Under the pieces are notes generated by a model that worked only from the letters and a program-made list of their open reading frames with translations, was not told the DNA's origin and made no database searches. From NCBI GenBank assembly GCA_958417755.1, contig CATZDY010000019.1:1-35869 (forward strand): DNA of 35,869 nucleotides, given 5' to 3'. The position numbers and the translations under genes are program-made. Origin of the DNA: an uncultured Peptococcaceae bacterium (lineage in GTDB: Bacteria > Bacillota > Desulfotomaculia > Desulfotomaculales > Desulfocucumaceae). Below, piece after piece: positions 9,073-16,768 of the stretch (positions within the stretch are counted from its first letter, which is position 1; each line of letters begins with the position of its first letter).

Positions 9073-9107
9073 AAAAGGCGGTAGAAAGCTCATGCTATCC
9101 CACCGCC
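9073..9107 (-). terminator. Probable terminator after iorB
   Basis: Arms GGCGGT (9077-9082) and ACCGCC (9102-9107) with a 19-base loop; four Ts follow on the minus strand. It lies 40 bases past the iorB stop. The short T-run makes it a moderate terminator. Confidence 0.6.
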
Positions 9108-9146
9108 CCTTACCTAATATCAAAACATAATGATAACCATTTATTT

Positions 9147-9722
9147 TTATAAATGATAGCCCCGCTCAAAGGCAGCTTGATTCACTTCTAAAAACTTTGC
9201 GGGTACTTTATCTGCCAAAGCCTTTTGCCATAAATCCTCAGCAATGGGCAATCGACGGGCCAGAACACCCACCAAAACCACATTAGCAGCTTTAGGATTG
9301 CCACATTCTTCAGCAATTTGCAGAGCATCCACCATCATGGTGCCAGATAATTTGCTCTGGATGTATTCCCTGGCTTCAGGGGGATACTGCGCCAAACCAG
9401 CCAACACAGGAACCGGCGCAATGGCTTGATCGTTTACAATCATAATACCATTTTCTTTTAAATTGCAAAAGCTGCGCAAGGCTTCCAATTTTTCAAAAGC
9501 CAAAATAATGTCCGCCTTGCCCTCTGCTATCAAAGGGGAATAGATTTTCTCTCCCAAACGGACTTGGGTGGAAACGCTACCACCCCGTTGGGCCATCCCA
9601 TGAATTTCCGACATTTTGATATCATATCCTGCTAAGCCAGCGGCATGGGCTAAAATTTTACTGGCTAAAATTGTTCCTTGTCCTCCAACACCCACCATCA
9701 AAATATCCATTGCTTTAAGCAT
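9147..9722 (-). CDS. iorB: Indolepyruvate:ferredoxin oxidoreductase, beta subunit
   Basis: Gamma-domain subunit of the CoA-dependent 2-oxoacid:ferredoxin oxidoreductase that acts on aryl pyruvates. About 191 residues from the ATG at 9722, which has AAGGAGGGG upstream and overlaps the last eight bases of iorA. Seen: DILMVGVGGQGTILASKILA near the N-terminus, SEIHGMAQRGGSV (the family motif), and the ADIILAFEKLEALR segment. A frame extending 27 residues upstream lies inside iorA and has no ribosome site. The overlap predicts equal expression with iorA. With iorA it oxidises aryl pyruvate to aryl-acetyl-CoA, CO2 and reduced ferredoxin, or runs in reverse. Confidence 0.95.
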   Translation of the reverse strand: MLKAMDILMVGVGGQGTILASKILAHAAGLAGYDIKMSEIHGMAQRGGSVSTQVRLGEKIYSPLIAEGKADIILAFEKLEALRSFCNLKENGIMIVNDQAIAPVPVLAGLAQYPPEAREYIQSKLSGTMMVDALQIAEECGNPKAANVVLVGVLARRLPIAEDLWQKALADKVPAKFLEVNQAAFERGYHL

Positions 9723-11484
9723 TGCAGGTTTCCCCTCCTTTTGGCGCAACCAATGCCTGGAACTTACATACTTGCAAACAAAGGCCACAACCAGTACAAG
9801 CATTGGCGTCCACCCGGCTTACCCCATCTTCTAAGGAAAGCGCTGGACAACCAATTTTCAGACAAAGGCCACAGCCTTTGCACAGTTCCTCGTTCACTGT
9901 CACTGGCTTTGCAGTGCTGCGTTTTAGCAAAGCACAGGGACGACGGGCAATGATAACCGAAGGTTCAGGGGCAAGAATTTCCTCTTGGATTGCTGTGGAC
10001 AAGGCCTTCAAATCCAAAGGATCTACTGTAACCACTCTGCCCACACCTAACGCCCGAATCAAGGTTTCAAAATCCACCATGGGCGCAACTTCTCCCATTA
10101 GGGTTTTCCCTGTGGCCGGGTGCTCTTGGTGTCCAGTCATGGCTGTGGTACGGTTATCCAGTATCAACACCGTAGCATTGCCTTTGTTATACACAACATC
10201 CAAAAGGCCTGTAATTCCTGAATGCAAAAAGGTAGAATCGCCAATGACTGCCACTGTACGATCTTTAAATTCTGGCACCACCTTGCTGGCACCATGGGCC
10301 ATTCCAATGCTAGCCCCCATACATACGCAGCTGTCAATCCCTTCTAAAGGAGAAAGTCCGCCCAATGTGTAACAGCCAATATCCCCTGTAACGACTAAAT
10401 TGAGTTTATGCAGCGTATAAAATACGCCCCTATGGGGACACCCAGCGCAAAGTACAGGAGGTCGGGCTGGCAAGGCAGGCATATCATCAGGCATTGTTTT
10501 CTTTGGCTCTGGCAACAAAACCCCGGCTTCTACAAATTTATCCCGTAATAATCCAGGGCTAAATTCACCTGCATTAGGGAATAGCTCTTTGCCAATGACA
10601 GATATCCCTAGCAGTTTGATTTGCTCTTCTAAAAACGGTTCCAATTCTTCCACCACAAAAAGTTTTTTCACTTTTGCAGCAAAGGATTGAATCAATTGTG
10701 TTGGCAAGGGATAAGTAAAGCCAAGCTTCAGGCAAGAAGCTTGGGGCAAAATTTCTTTGACATATTGATAACTGATTCCACTGGTAATAATACCTATGTC
10801 CGGGCTACCTTCTTCCACCATATTAAAGGGGGAAGTTTCGGCATAAGCTGATAGTTTAGCCATTCTCTCTTCCAAGGCCTTACGCCGCAATTTTCCGTAA
10901 GCTGGCGCCATCAACCATTTGCTCGGATTTTTTTCATAAGCCCGCAGGGGAATGGTTTTTCTTTCCCCTATGGTAACCATACTTTGAGAATGCGCCACCC
11001 GGGTAGTTAAACGCAGCATGACTGGGGTATCAAAATTTTCACTCAATTCCATGCCAGCTTCAATCATGGCCATGGCTTCAACGCTGTCCGCAGGCTCCAG
11101 CAAAGGAATTTTAGCAAAACGGGCGTAGTGCCGGTTATCCTGTTCATTTTGAGAACTGTGCATCCCAGGATCATCAGCGGAAATCAATACCAATCCCCCA
11201 TTCACCCCTGTATATGACAGGGTGAGCAAAGGATCAGCAGCCACATTTACCCCCACATGTTTCATGGTAACCAAAGCCCTGGCTCCTGCCATGGCAGCCC
11301 CAATCCCCACTTCCAAAGCAACTTTTTCATTGGGAGACCATTGGGCATAAATATCCTGATACTGGGCAAATTCTTCTAAGATTTCCGTGCTTGGGGTACC
11401 AGGATACCCTACCCCCATCCTCACGCCACATTGCCAGGCTCCCTGGGCAATGGCTTGATTACCAGTCATTAATTTTTTCAACAT
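9715..11484 (-). CDS. iorA: Indolepyruvate:ferredoxin oxidoreductase, alpha subunit
   Basis: Thiamine-diphosphate-dependent, oxygen-sensitive oxidoreductase subunit. 589 residues, normal length. Seen: N-terminal pyrimidine-binding domain (TGNQAIAQGAWQCGV, GYPGTPSTEILE), the central region with EELEPFLEEQIK, CAGCPHRGVFY, then the ThDP domain (GDIGCYTLGGL, IGDSTFLHSGI, LDNRTTAMTGHQ), and two C-terminal [4Fe-4S] sites, CKGCGLCLKIGCP and CTGCGLCLQVC. The first cluster has the extra-residue spacing typical of IorA. The second ATG (11484) is placed six bases after GGGGAT and is preferred to the ATG at 11490. It lies 8-14 bases after paaK and overlaps iorB. Confidence 0.96.
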   Translation of the reverse strand: MLKKLMTGNQAIAQGAWQCGVRMGVGYPGTPSTEILEEFAQYQDIYAQWSPNEKVALEVGIGAAMAGARALVTMKHVGVNVAADPLLTLSYTGVNGGLVLISADDPGMHSSQNEQDNRHYARFAKIPLLEPADSVEAMAMIEAGMELSENFDTPVMLRLTTRVAHSQSMVTIGERKTIPLRAYEKNPSKWLMAPAYGKLRRKALEERMAKLSAYAETSPFNMVEEGSPDIGIITSGISYQYVKEILPQASCLKLGFTYPLPTQLIQSFAAKVKKLFVVEELEPFLEEQIKLLGISVIGKELFPNAGEFSPGLLRDKFVEAGVLLPEPKKTMPDDMPALPARPPVLCAGCPHRGVFYTLHKLNLVVTGDIGCYTLGGLSPLEGIDSCVCMGASIGMAHGASKVVPEFKDRTVAVIGDSTFLHSGITGLLDVVYNKGNATVLILDNRTTAMTGHQEHPATGKTLMGEVAPMVDFETLIRALGVGRVVTVDPLDLKALSTAIQEEILAPEPSVIIARRPCALLKRSTAKPVTVNEELCKGCGLCLKIGCPALSLEDGVSRVDANACTGCGLCLQVCKFQALVAPKGGETCNA

Positions 11485-11498
11485 TTCCATCCCCTATG

Positions 11499-12797
11499 TT
11501 ACTGATTTTTTCTATTGTCAATAACCCTAATGACCTTGCCTTCACTGCGTGCAATGGAATAAGGCTCTAACAAACGCACCTTAGCCCCAATGGATAATAC
11601 ACTTTGTAAACGACTGCGCACTTTTTCCTCTAAAGCAGTTAAATCACTGAATTGTCCTGTAAAAGAAGCTTGGTTCAATTCCACCTTCACTTCTAGATGA
11701 TCCAAATATCCCCTTTTTCCCACCTCAATTTGGTAATGAGAGGAAATACCCTCTATGCTTAATAAAACACTCTCAATTTGAGAGGGAAAGACATTCACCC
11801 CTGAAATGATTAACATATCATCTGTCCGCCCTGTTACTTTACGCATACGCACGCCAGTCCGACCGCAAGGACATGGTTCATTTGTTAACACTGTGATATC
11901 CCTGGTGCGATAACGAATCACTGGAAGCGCTTCCTTTGTCAAAGTAGTAATCACCAATTCGCCTTCTTGTCCATATTCCAAAGGCTCCTCTGTGATGGGA
12001 TCAATGATTTCCACCAAGAAGTGATCCTCACTGATGTGCAAACCTTCTGAACAGGAACACTCCCCAGCAACCCCTGGCCCCATGACTTCACTAAGACCGT
12101 AGTTGTCTGTGGCTTTGATACCCCATGCTTTTTCTAATTCTCTACGCATGCTTTCTGTCCAAACCTCAGCCCCAAACAAACCCACTCTTAGTTTAAAGTC
12201 ATCTTGGGTTAAGCCCATTTCCTTGGCAACCTCAGCCAAATGCAGGCAATAGGATGGAGTTCCCACCAACACAGTGGTACCAAAATCTTGCATCAACATA
12301 ATCTGTTTTTGGGTATTGCCCACCGAAGTGGGCACAACGGTTGCGCCCACTCGTTCTAAGCCGTAATGCAAGCCAAAGGCTCCGGTAAATAGACCGTACC
12401 CAAAGGTGATTTGTGCCACATCTTCATCCGTCACCCCAGCCATGGTTGCCACTCTGGCCAATAATTCCGCCCAATGGTGCAGATCATTTTTGGTATAGCC
12501 CACTACCGTAGGTTTACCAGTGGTTCCAGAAGAAGCATGGACCCGTACCACTTCTTTCATTGGCACAGCAAACATATTATAGGGATAATTTTCCCGTAAT
12601 TGAATTTTAGTGGTAAAGGGTAATTTACTTACATCCTTCAAGGTCTTTATCTGATCCGGCGTTATGCCCAAACGCTTAAATTCCTGTTGATAATACGGTA
12701 CATGTTGGTAAACTCTTTGCACTGTTTCATGTAATCTTTGTAATTGTAATTGTTTTAGTTCCTGCCGCGATATGGTTTCCATTGCATCCCAAATCAT
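11499..12797 (-). CDS. paaK: Phenylacetate-CoA ligase
   Basis: AMP-forming acyl-CoA synthetase that activates phenylacetate (and often indoleacetate or related acids) with ATP and CoA. About 432 residues, typical PaaK length. Seen: ISRQELKQLQLQRL at the N-terminus, the P-loop SSGTTGKPT near 95, FGYGLFTGAFG, FGAEVWTES, YGLSEVMGPGVAGEC, RYRTRDIT, and GRTDDMLIISGVNVFPSQIE, followed by the PaaK-type C-terminal domain. I chose ATG 12797 because homologues begin at this M-x-W; an ATG at 12818 would add seven residues and has no clear ribosome site. It is directly upstream of iorA, which makes the same CoA ester, so the two could work in series in either direction. Confidence 0.94.
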   Translation of the reverse strand: MIWDAMETISRQELKQLQLQRLHETVQRVYQHVPYYQQEFKRLGITPDQIKTLKDVSKLPFTTKIQLRENYPYNMFAVPMKEVVRVHASSGTTGKPTVVGYTKNDLHHWAELLARVATMAGVTDEDVAQITFGYGLFTGAFGLHYGLERVGATVVPTSVGNTQKQIMLMQDFGTTVLVGTPSYCLHLAEVAKEMGLTQDDFKLRVGLFGAEVWTESMRRELEKAWGIKATDNYGLSEVMGPGVAGECSCSEGLHISEDHFLVEIIDPITEEPLEYGQEGELVITTLTKEALPVIRYRTRDITVLTNEPCPCGRTGVRMRKVTGRTDDMLIISGVNVFPSQIESVLLSIEGISSHYQIEVGKRGYLDHLEVKVELNQASFTGQFSDLTALEEKVRSRLQSVLSIGAKVRLLEPYSIARSEGKVIRVIDNRKNQ

Positions 12798-12949
12798 CTT
12801 TTCCACATCCTTATTCATCCGTCATGAAGATATAAATTACGTTCTATAAAAATATTTGCATTCAATGGAGTAAATGATGCTCCACAATCTGTTTGTAAAC
12901 GCCATCTTGGATTACTATCTTTCTTTTCTCTTTTCCATGGTATTGCAGA

Positions 12950-14461
12950 TTAAACCATATCTTCTTGTACCACAGGAATATTGCTTCTACAGTTTTCCTG
13001 ATCACCAAAAACCTTTGACACATGCTCTTTTGGCAGCGTACGGGTAAACAAACTCACCACTGGCAATACCACCAATGAAATCAACATAGCAGCAGAAGCC
13101 ACAATGGGTATAGCATTGGAATCTAAGTGATAGTAAAACGAGAAAAATACTGCAATGCTAAAGCCTACCAAACCACTGGCCCAAGCCCCGGCAGTGGTAG
13201 CTCTACGCCAAAATAAACCGTATAAATAAGGTGCCAAGAAGAACCCTGCCACAACGCCCCAGGAAATGCCCATGAGACTCAAGATAATGGCTGGTTTTAA
13301 AAGAGCAATTAATAAGGATAAACAAATAAATATCAGACATAACAAACGAAAAAGAAAAATACCTTCCCCAGAAGTTTGTTTGGGTTTCACTGTTTTATAT
13401 AAATCAATGGCAATGGCCGAACTGCTGACCAAAACCAAGGAAGCCAATGTGGACATGGACGCAGAAAGCACCAACAACAGGATCAAAGCTGCCGCGATTT
13501 CTGGCAAATAGGTATTGATAACAACGGGCATAATCATATCCGGTGTAGCTATCCCTGTGGCAGGATCCACTGGCAGTGCCGTAAACATCAACCTGGATAG
13601 GCCCCCGGTAAAATATGCTCCCAGGCTGATAATAAAGGCAAATAGCGTGGAAATAATTATGGCTGGTTTAATGGAAGCTTCGCTTTTAATGGCATAAAAC
13701 TTTTGCACCATTTGCGGCAAACCCCAAACCCCCAAGCTGGTGAGAATAACCAAGGAGGCCAAGGCCAATGGACCGGGAGGCCCAACGATTCCTGCCAAAG
13801 CAGGATCAATAGCCTTCAGCCCTTGCACGGCATTGACAATTCCCCCTACTTTTTCTGAACCCACCACAAAATACAACAATACCCCTACGCCAACAATCAT
13901 AACGAGCCCTTGGATCAAATCCGTCAAAGCCACTGCTCGATAACCGCCCATGATGAGATACACAGCTGTTAAGGCACACATAAAAATAACAGCATAGGCA
14001 TAGGGGATACCAAATATTTGATTAAACAAATAACTAAGTCCAATATAAACTGACGCTGAATAAGGGACTAAAAAAACAAATATGACCAACGCGGAAAATA
14101 GCTTTAAACGCCCACTGCGATAGCGAGCCTCTAAAAATTCCGGCATGGTCATGACATTTAGACGTTTGGTCATTGCCCTTGTGCGTTTGGCCAGCACAAG
14201 CCAAGCCAGCAATGTCCCTATCAGGGTATTGCCGACTACAATCCAAACACTAGACAAGCCAAATCCCCAACCTACCTTACCTGCATACCCTACAATGATA
14301 ACAGCGGAAAAATAAGTGGTGCCATAGGCAAAAGCAGATAACCAAGGACCCACTTTTCTACCACCCAGGAAAAAATCATTCACTGTACGGGTCTTACGCA
14401 TGCTGACAAATCCACTGAGCAGCAAAACAAACACAAATAGACACAGCAACGCAATTTTCAT
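12950..14461 (-). CDS. Sodium:solute symporter (SSF family)
   Basis: Secondary transporter, about 503 residues with roughly 13 hydrophobic helices, as usual for SSF. Seen: VNDFFLGGRKVGPWLSAFAYG near residue 27-47, FSAVIIVGYAGK, MTMPEFLEARY, GGYRAVALTDLIQG, and the LSASMSTLASLVLVSSSAIA helix that carries sodium-site serines in this family. The substrate cannot be read from sequence; PutP/PanF-like members carry proline, pantothenate or organic acids. The ATG at 14461 has only a distant GGATGG upstream. It precedes paaK by about 150 bases, so import or export of the paaK/iorAB substrate (an aryl or branched acid) is a reasonable inference. Confidence 0.9.
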   Translation of the reverse strand: MKIALLCLFVFVLLLSGFVSMRKTRTVNDFFLGGRKVGPWLSAFAYGTTYFSAVIIVGYAGKVGWGFGLSSVWIVVGNTLIGTLLAWLVLAKRTRAMTKRLNVMTMPEFLEARYRSGRLKLFSALVIFVFLVPYSASVYIGLSYLFNQIFGIPYAYAVIFMCALTAVYLIMGGYRAVALTDLIQGLVMIVGVGVLLYFVVGSEKVGGIVNAVQGLKAIDPALAGIVGPPGPLALASLVILTSLGVWGLPQMVQKFYAIKSEASIKPAIIISTLFAFIISLGAYFTGGLSRLMFTALPVDPATGIATPDMIMPVVINTYLPEIAAALILLLVLSASMSTLASLVLVSSSAIAIDLYKTVKPKQTSGEGIFLFRLLCLIFICLSLLIALLKPAIILSLMGISWGVVAGFFLAPYLYGLFWRRATTAGAWASGLVGFSIAVFFSFYYHLDSNAIPIVASAAMLISLVVLPVVSLFTRTLPKEHVSKVFGDQENCRSNIPVVQEDMV

Positions 14462-14505
14462 TCCTACTAAACCATCCTTCCATCCTTCTTATTTCATTTT
14501 ATGTA

Positions 14506-14536
14506 TTCTTTGCATGGCTATGCTCCATGCAAAGAA
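14506..14536 (-). promoter_or_regulatory. Perfect 12-bp inverted repeat in the symporter leader
   Basis: TTCTTTGCATGG (14506-14517), seven bases, CCATGCAAAGAA (14525-14536). It lies 45 bases before the symporter ATG. No T-run follows on either strand, so it is either an operator or an RNA stem in the leader rather than a standard terminator. Confidence 0.55.
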
Positions 14537-14566
14537 TTGGCGGATAACAAAAATTATCCCCCAATT
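14535..14566 (-). promoter_or_regulatory. Second stem-loop abutting the first in the symporter leader
   Basis: Arms AATTGGCGGATAA (14535-14547) and TTATCCCCCAATT (14554-14566) with a six-base loop and one mismatched pair. It shares two bases with the 12-bp repeat at 14506-14536. It may serve as the end of the aminotransferase transcript or as part of a two-stem leader. Confidence 0.5.
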
Positions 14567-14639
14567 CTTATATCAATCCTACATATTCTCTATAAAATTA
14601 TCGATTCCTGCTTATTTTTTAAGTAATTCCCTAAAAAAA

Positions 14640-15857
14640 CTACATATTTACCACTGTTTTTTGTTTTACCCCACAGCGTTTTACAAACCGATTCATGCGC
14701 CGAAAAGCTTCCATTAAATCTTCCATTGAAGCAGCATAGGAACACCGGATAAAACCTTCCCCACTGGGCCCAAAAGCATTGCCAGGCACTACAGCAACCT
14801 TTTCTTCTAGCAATAGCTTTTCTGCAAATTCTTCACAGGTCAGCCCTGTGGGAGCTATTTCTGGGAAAGCATAAAAAGCGCCCCCTGGTTCAAAACAAGA
14901 AATTCCCATATCCTTAAATGCTTGAATCACCACATGACGACGGCGATTGTATTCCTGGACCATACGCCGCATTCCATCTTTGCCATTTTTAAGAGCCTCC
15001 AAAGCTGCCATTTGGGCCATAATAGGCGCGCACAACATGGTATACTGATGGATTTTCGTCATAGCACCGATAAAATCAGCATTACCAGCCACATAACCTA
15101 CCCGCCATCCAGTCATGGCATATGCTTTGGAAAAACCATTCAACAAAACCGTTCTTTCCCGCATACCAGGGAGAGAGGAAAAGCAAGTATGCTCGCCATC
15201 ATAAGTTAATTTATCATAAATTTCATCAGAAAAAACTATCAGATTATGTTGTTTTACCAATTCAGAAATAGCCACCAGCTCTCGCCGATTCATCACCGCT
15301 CCCGTAGGATTGTTGGGATAACATAAAAGCAACGCTTTGGTCCTAGACGTAATAGAAGCTTCCACCCTCTCCGCTGTTAAGCGAAAATCATCTTCCACTG
15401 ATGTCTGCATATAAACAGGAACCCCACCGGCCATCACAACACAGGGGCCATAAGATACATAAGAGGGCTCTGGAATTAACACTTCATCCCCAGGGAATAA
15501 CAAAGCCCGTAAGGCTAAATCCATACCTTCGCTAACACCCACGGTGATCAACAATTCTCTGCGGGCATCATAAGTTACGCCATAGGTTGTATCTAAATCC
15601 CGGGCAATGGCTTCTCTTAACTCGGATAAGCCTTGGTTAGAAGTATACATGGTATATCCCTTTTCCAAGGAATAAATGCTGGCCTCCCGGATATGCCAAG
15701 GTGTTACAAAGTCAGGCTCCCCCACGCCCAGGGAAATCACATCTTTTACCTCTGTGGCCATATCGAAAAATTTTCGAATCCCAGAGGAAGGAAAGGATTG
15801 TACAGTGGGATTTATCCAATCAGACCATTGCTGTTTGTTTAACTGTTGCCTATTCAA
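14640..15857 (-). CDS. Class I/II (fold type I) PLP aminotransferase
   Basis: PLP-dependent transaminase of about 405 residues. Seen: ISLGVGEPDFVTP, the YTSNQGLSELREAIA segment, CYPNNPTGAV with the substrate-binding Asn, FSDEIYDKLTY, and the Schiff-base lysine in NGFSKAYAMTGWRVGY; a terminal Arg is in EGFIRCSY. Close in overall sequence pattern to Bacillus YugH/AlaT and to PatA-type enzymes; substrate (alanine, branched-chain or aromatic) is not fixed by sequence. The start is TTG at 15857, overlapping the regulator's TGA as TTGA, so translation is coupled. The neighbour order regulator-aminotransferase is the same as yugG-yugH (alaR-alaT) in Bacillus. Confidence 0.92.
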   Translation of the reverse strand: MNRQQLNKQQWSDWINPTVQSFPSSGIRKFFDMATEVKDVISLGVGEPDFVTPWHIREASIYSLEKGYTMYTSNQGLSELREAIARDLDTTYGVTYDARRELLITVGVSEGMDLALRALLFPGDEVLIPEPSYVSYGPCVVMAGGVPVYMQTSVEDDFRLTAERVEASITSRTKALLLCYPNNPTGAVMNRRELVAISELVKQHNLIVFSDEIYDKLTYDGEHTCFSSLPGMRERTVLLNGFSKAYAMTGWRVGYVAGNADFIGAMTKIHQYTMLCAPIMAQMAALEALKNGKDGMRRMVQEYNRRRHVVIQAFKDMGISCFEPGGAFYAFPEIAPTGLTCEEFAEKLLLEEKVAVVPGNAFGPSGEGFIRCSYAASMEDLMEAFRRMNRFVKRCGVKQKTVVNM

Positions 15858-16333
15858 GGTGAAATCACCAGCCTTCTATCATCTTCATCTTCATCAATAA
15901 TCACACCATCTTGCTTATAGGTTTTTAACACAAAATGTGTGGCTGTGCTGATAACCCCGTCAATGGTAGCCAATTTGGTGGATACAAAGTTACTTACTTG
16001 ACGCATGGTTTTGCCCTCAATAAACACCACCAAGTCATAACCACCAGACATAAGTCTCACACTGCGAACCTCAGGAAAACGATAAATTCTTTCCGCCACT
16101 GCATCAAACCCTACATCCCGCTGAGGCGTAGTCCGCACTTCAATAAAAGCAGTCACTCTTTCTTCGCCAGCTCTTTCCCAATTGATAAGGGCAATGTAAC
16201 GAAGTAGAATTTTGTTATCTTCCAACCATTTAATCTTACGCCTCACATCCTCTACATCCATATGCAGCATAACGGCTATCTCCTGATCCGTAAGTTTGGC
16301 GTTTTCCTGTAATAACTCCAATAATTCTTTCAA
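15854..16333 (-). CDS. Lrp/AsnC-family transcriptional regulator
   Basis: About 159 residues. N-terminal winged helix-turn-helix (LLELLQENAKLTDQEIAVML, DVEDVRRKIKWLED, IL), then the C-terminal RAM ligand-binding domain (VTAFIEVRT, FPEVRSVRLMSGGYDLVVFIEG), then an acidic-basic tail with a run of Asp/Glu. Start: TTG at 16333 with AAAGGAGG seven bases upstream; an in-frame extension upstream would only translate the T-box leader and is rejected. The RAM domain normally binds an amino acid. The gene is the first of a two-gene unit with the aminotransferase and stands behind a T-box riboswitch, so it is likely both induced by amino-acid starvation and tuned by the amino acid itself. Confidence 0.93.
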   Translation of the reverse strand: MKELLELLQENAKLTDQEIAVMLHMDVEDVRRKIKWLEDNKILLRYIALINWERAGEERVTAFIEVRTTPQRDVGFDAVAERIYRFPEVRSVRLMSGGYDLVVFIEGKTMRQVSNFVSTKLATIDGVISTATHFVLKTYKQDGVIIDEDEDDRRLVISP

Positions 16334-16375
16334 TCGATAACCTCCTTTGCACTCTAAATATCTGTTTTTAAAAAT

Positions 16376-16651
16376 AAAAAAAACTCCGTCCAAGGGACGA
16401 GAGTCTCGCGTTACCACCCATATTGATTACACAATGCATATAGTGTAATCCACTCTACACCTCTTTAACGTAGAGGCATTCGGCTGATTTACTATCATCT
16501 CCTTTGGCAATTTCGTCTCCAGAAATGAGTTCATCAGACCAGCTCAAGGGGTGGCACGGCTTCTTTTCTCCGCCAGGCTCGCACCTAATCCCGGCTCTCT
16601 TCAGGAGTCCAAGAAATCCATATTCCCTGTCATCACTTTGCATATAAATAT
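16376..16651 (-). ncRNA. T-box riboswitch leader
   Basis: Read on the minus strand from about 16651: a Stem I with the AGAGAGCC...GGTGCGAGCC apical region (about 16571-16602), then TGAGCTGG and GATGAACTCA (16525-16534), then the T-box core GGGTGGTAACGCG (16407-16419), and a terminator (arms CTCGTCC / GGACGGAG, 16384-16402) followed by eight Ts (16376-16383). The core UGGU would pair with the tRNA end carrying discriminator A. Candidate specifier triplets at GAACUCA are CUC (Leu) and UCA (Ser); discriminator A favours Leu, since bacterial tRNA-Ser usually has G. Specifier assignment is tentative. Uncharged tRNA would switch on the regulator and aminotransferase. Confidence 0.92.
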
Positions 16652-16657
16652 GAAGCT

Positions 16658-16686
16658 ATTCTAGCACGCGCAACAGGCCCTGTCAA
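16658..16686 (-). promoter_or_regulatory. Sigma-A promoter of the T-box transcript
   Basis: On the minus strand TTGACA (16681-16686), 17 bases, TAGAAT (16658-16663). Near-consensus; places the transcript start near 16651, just before Stem I of the T-box. Confidence 0.88.
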
Positions 16687-16768
16687 TCAATGTTTTTCTA
16701 TTTACAGTTAATTATTTTTGACAATATCCCCGCTTTTTACTACCCTTAAAAATCACCCTACATCATTT

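Noticed and set aside
9064..9092. TTGACA on the plus strand near the iorB terminator
   Set aside because: No acceptable -10 at 16-18 bases and no plus-strand gene follows.
7085..9146. T-box control of argS
   Set aside because: I looked for the GGGTGG core and a terminator before argS and found neither.
9722..10372. 216-codon plus-strand open frame opposite iorA
   Set aside because: It is antisense to well-conserved iorA codons, has no ribosome site, and its translation is rich in Ser/Thr/Pro as expected for a shadow frame.
16334..16417. N-terminal extension of the Lrp/AsnC regulator
   Set aside because: The extra residues would be coded by the T-box terminator; the TTG at 16333 has a perfect AAAGGAGG.
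16455..16643. 62-codon minus-strand frame in the T-box leader
   Set aside because: It falls entirely within the structured T-box RNA and has no ribosome site.
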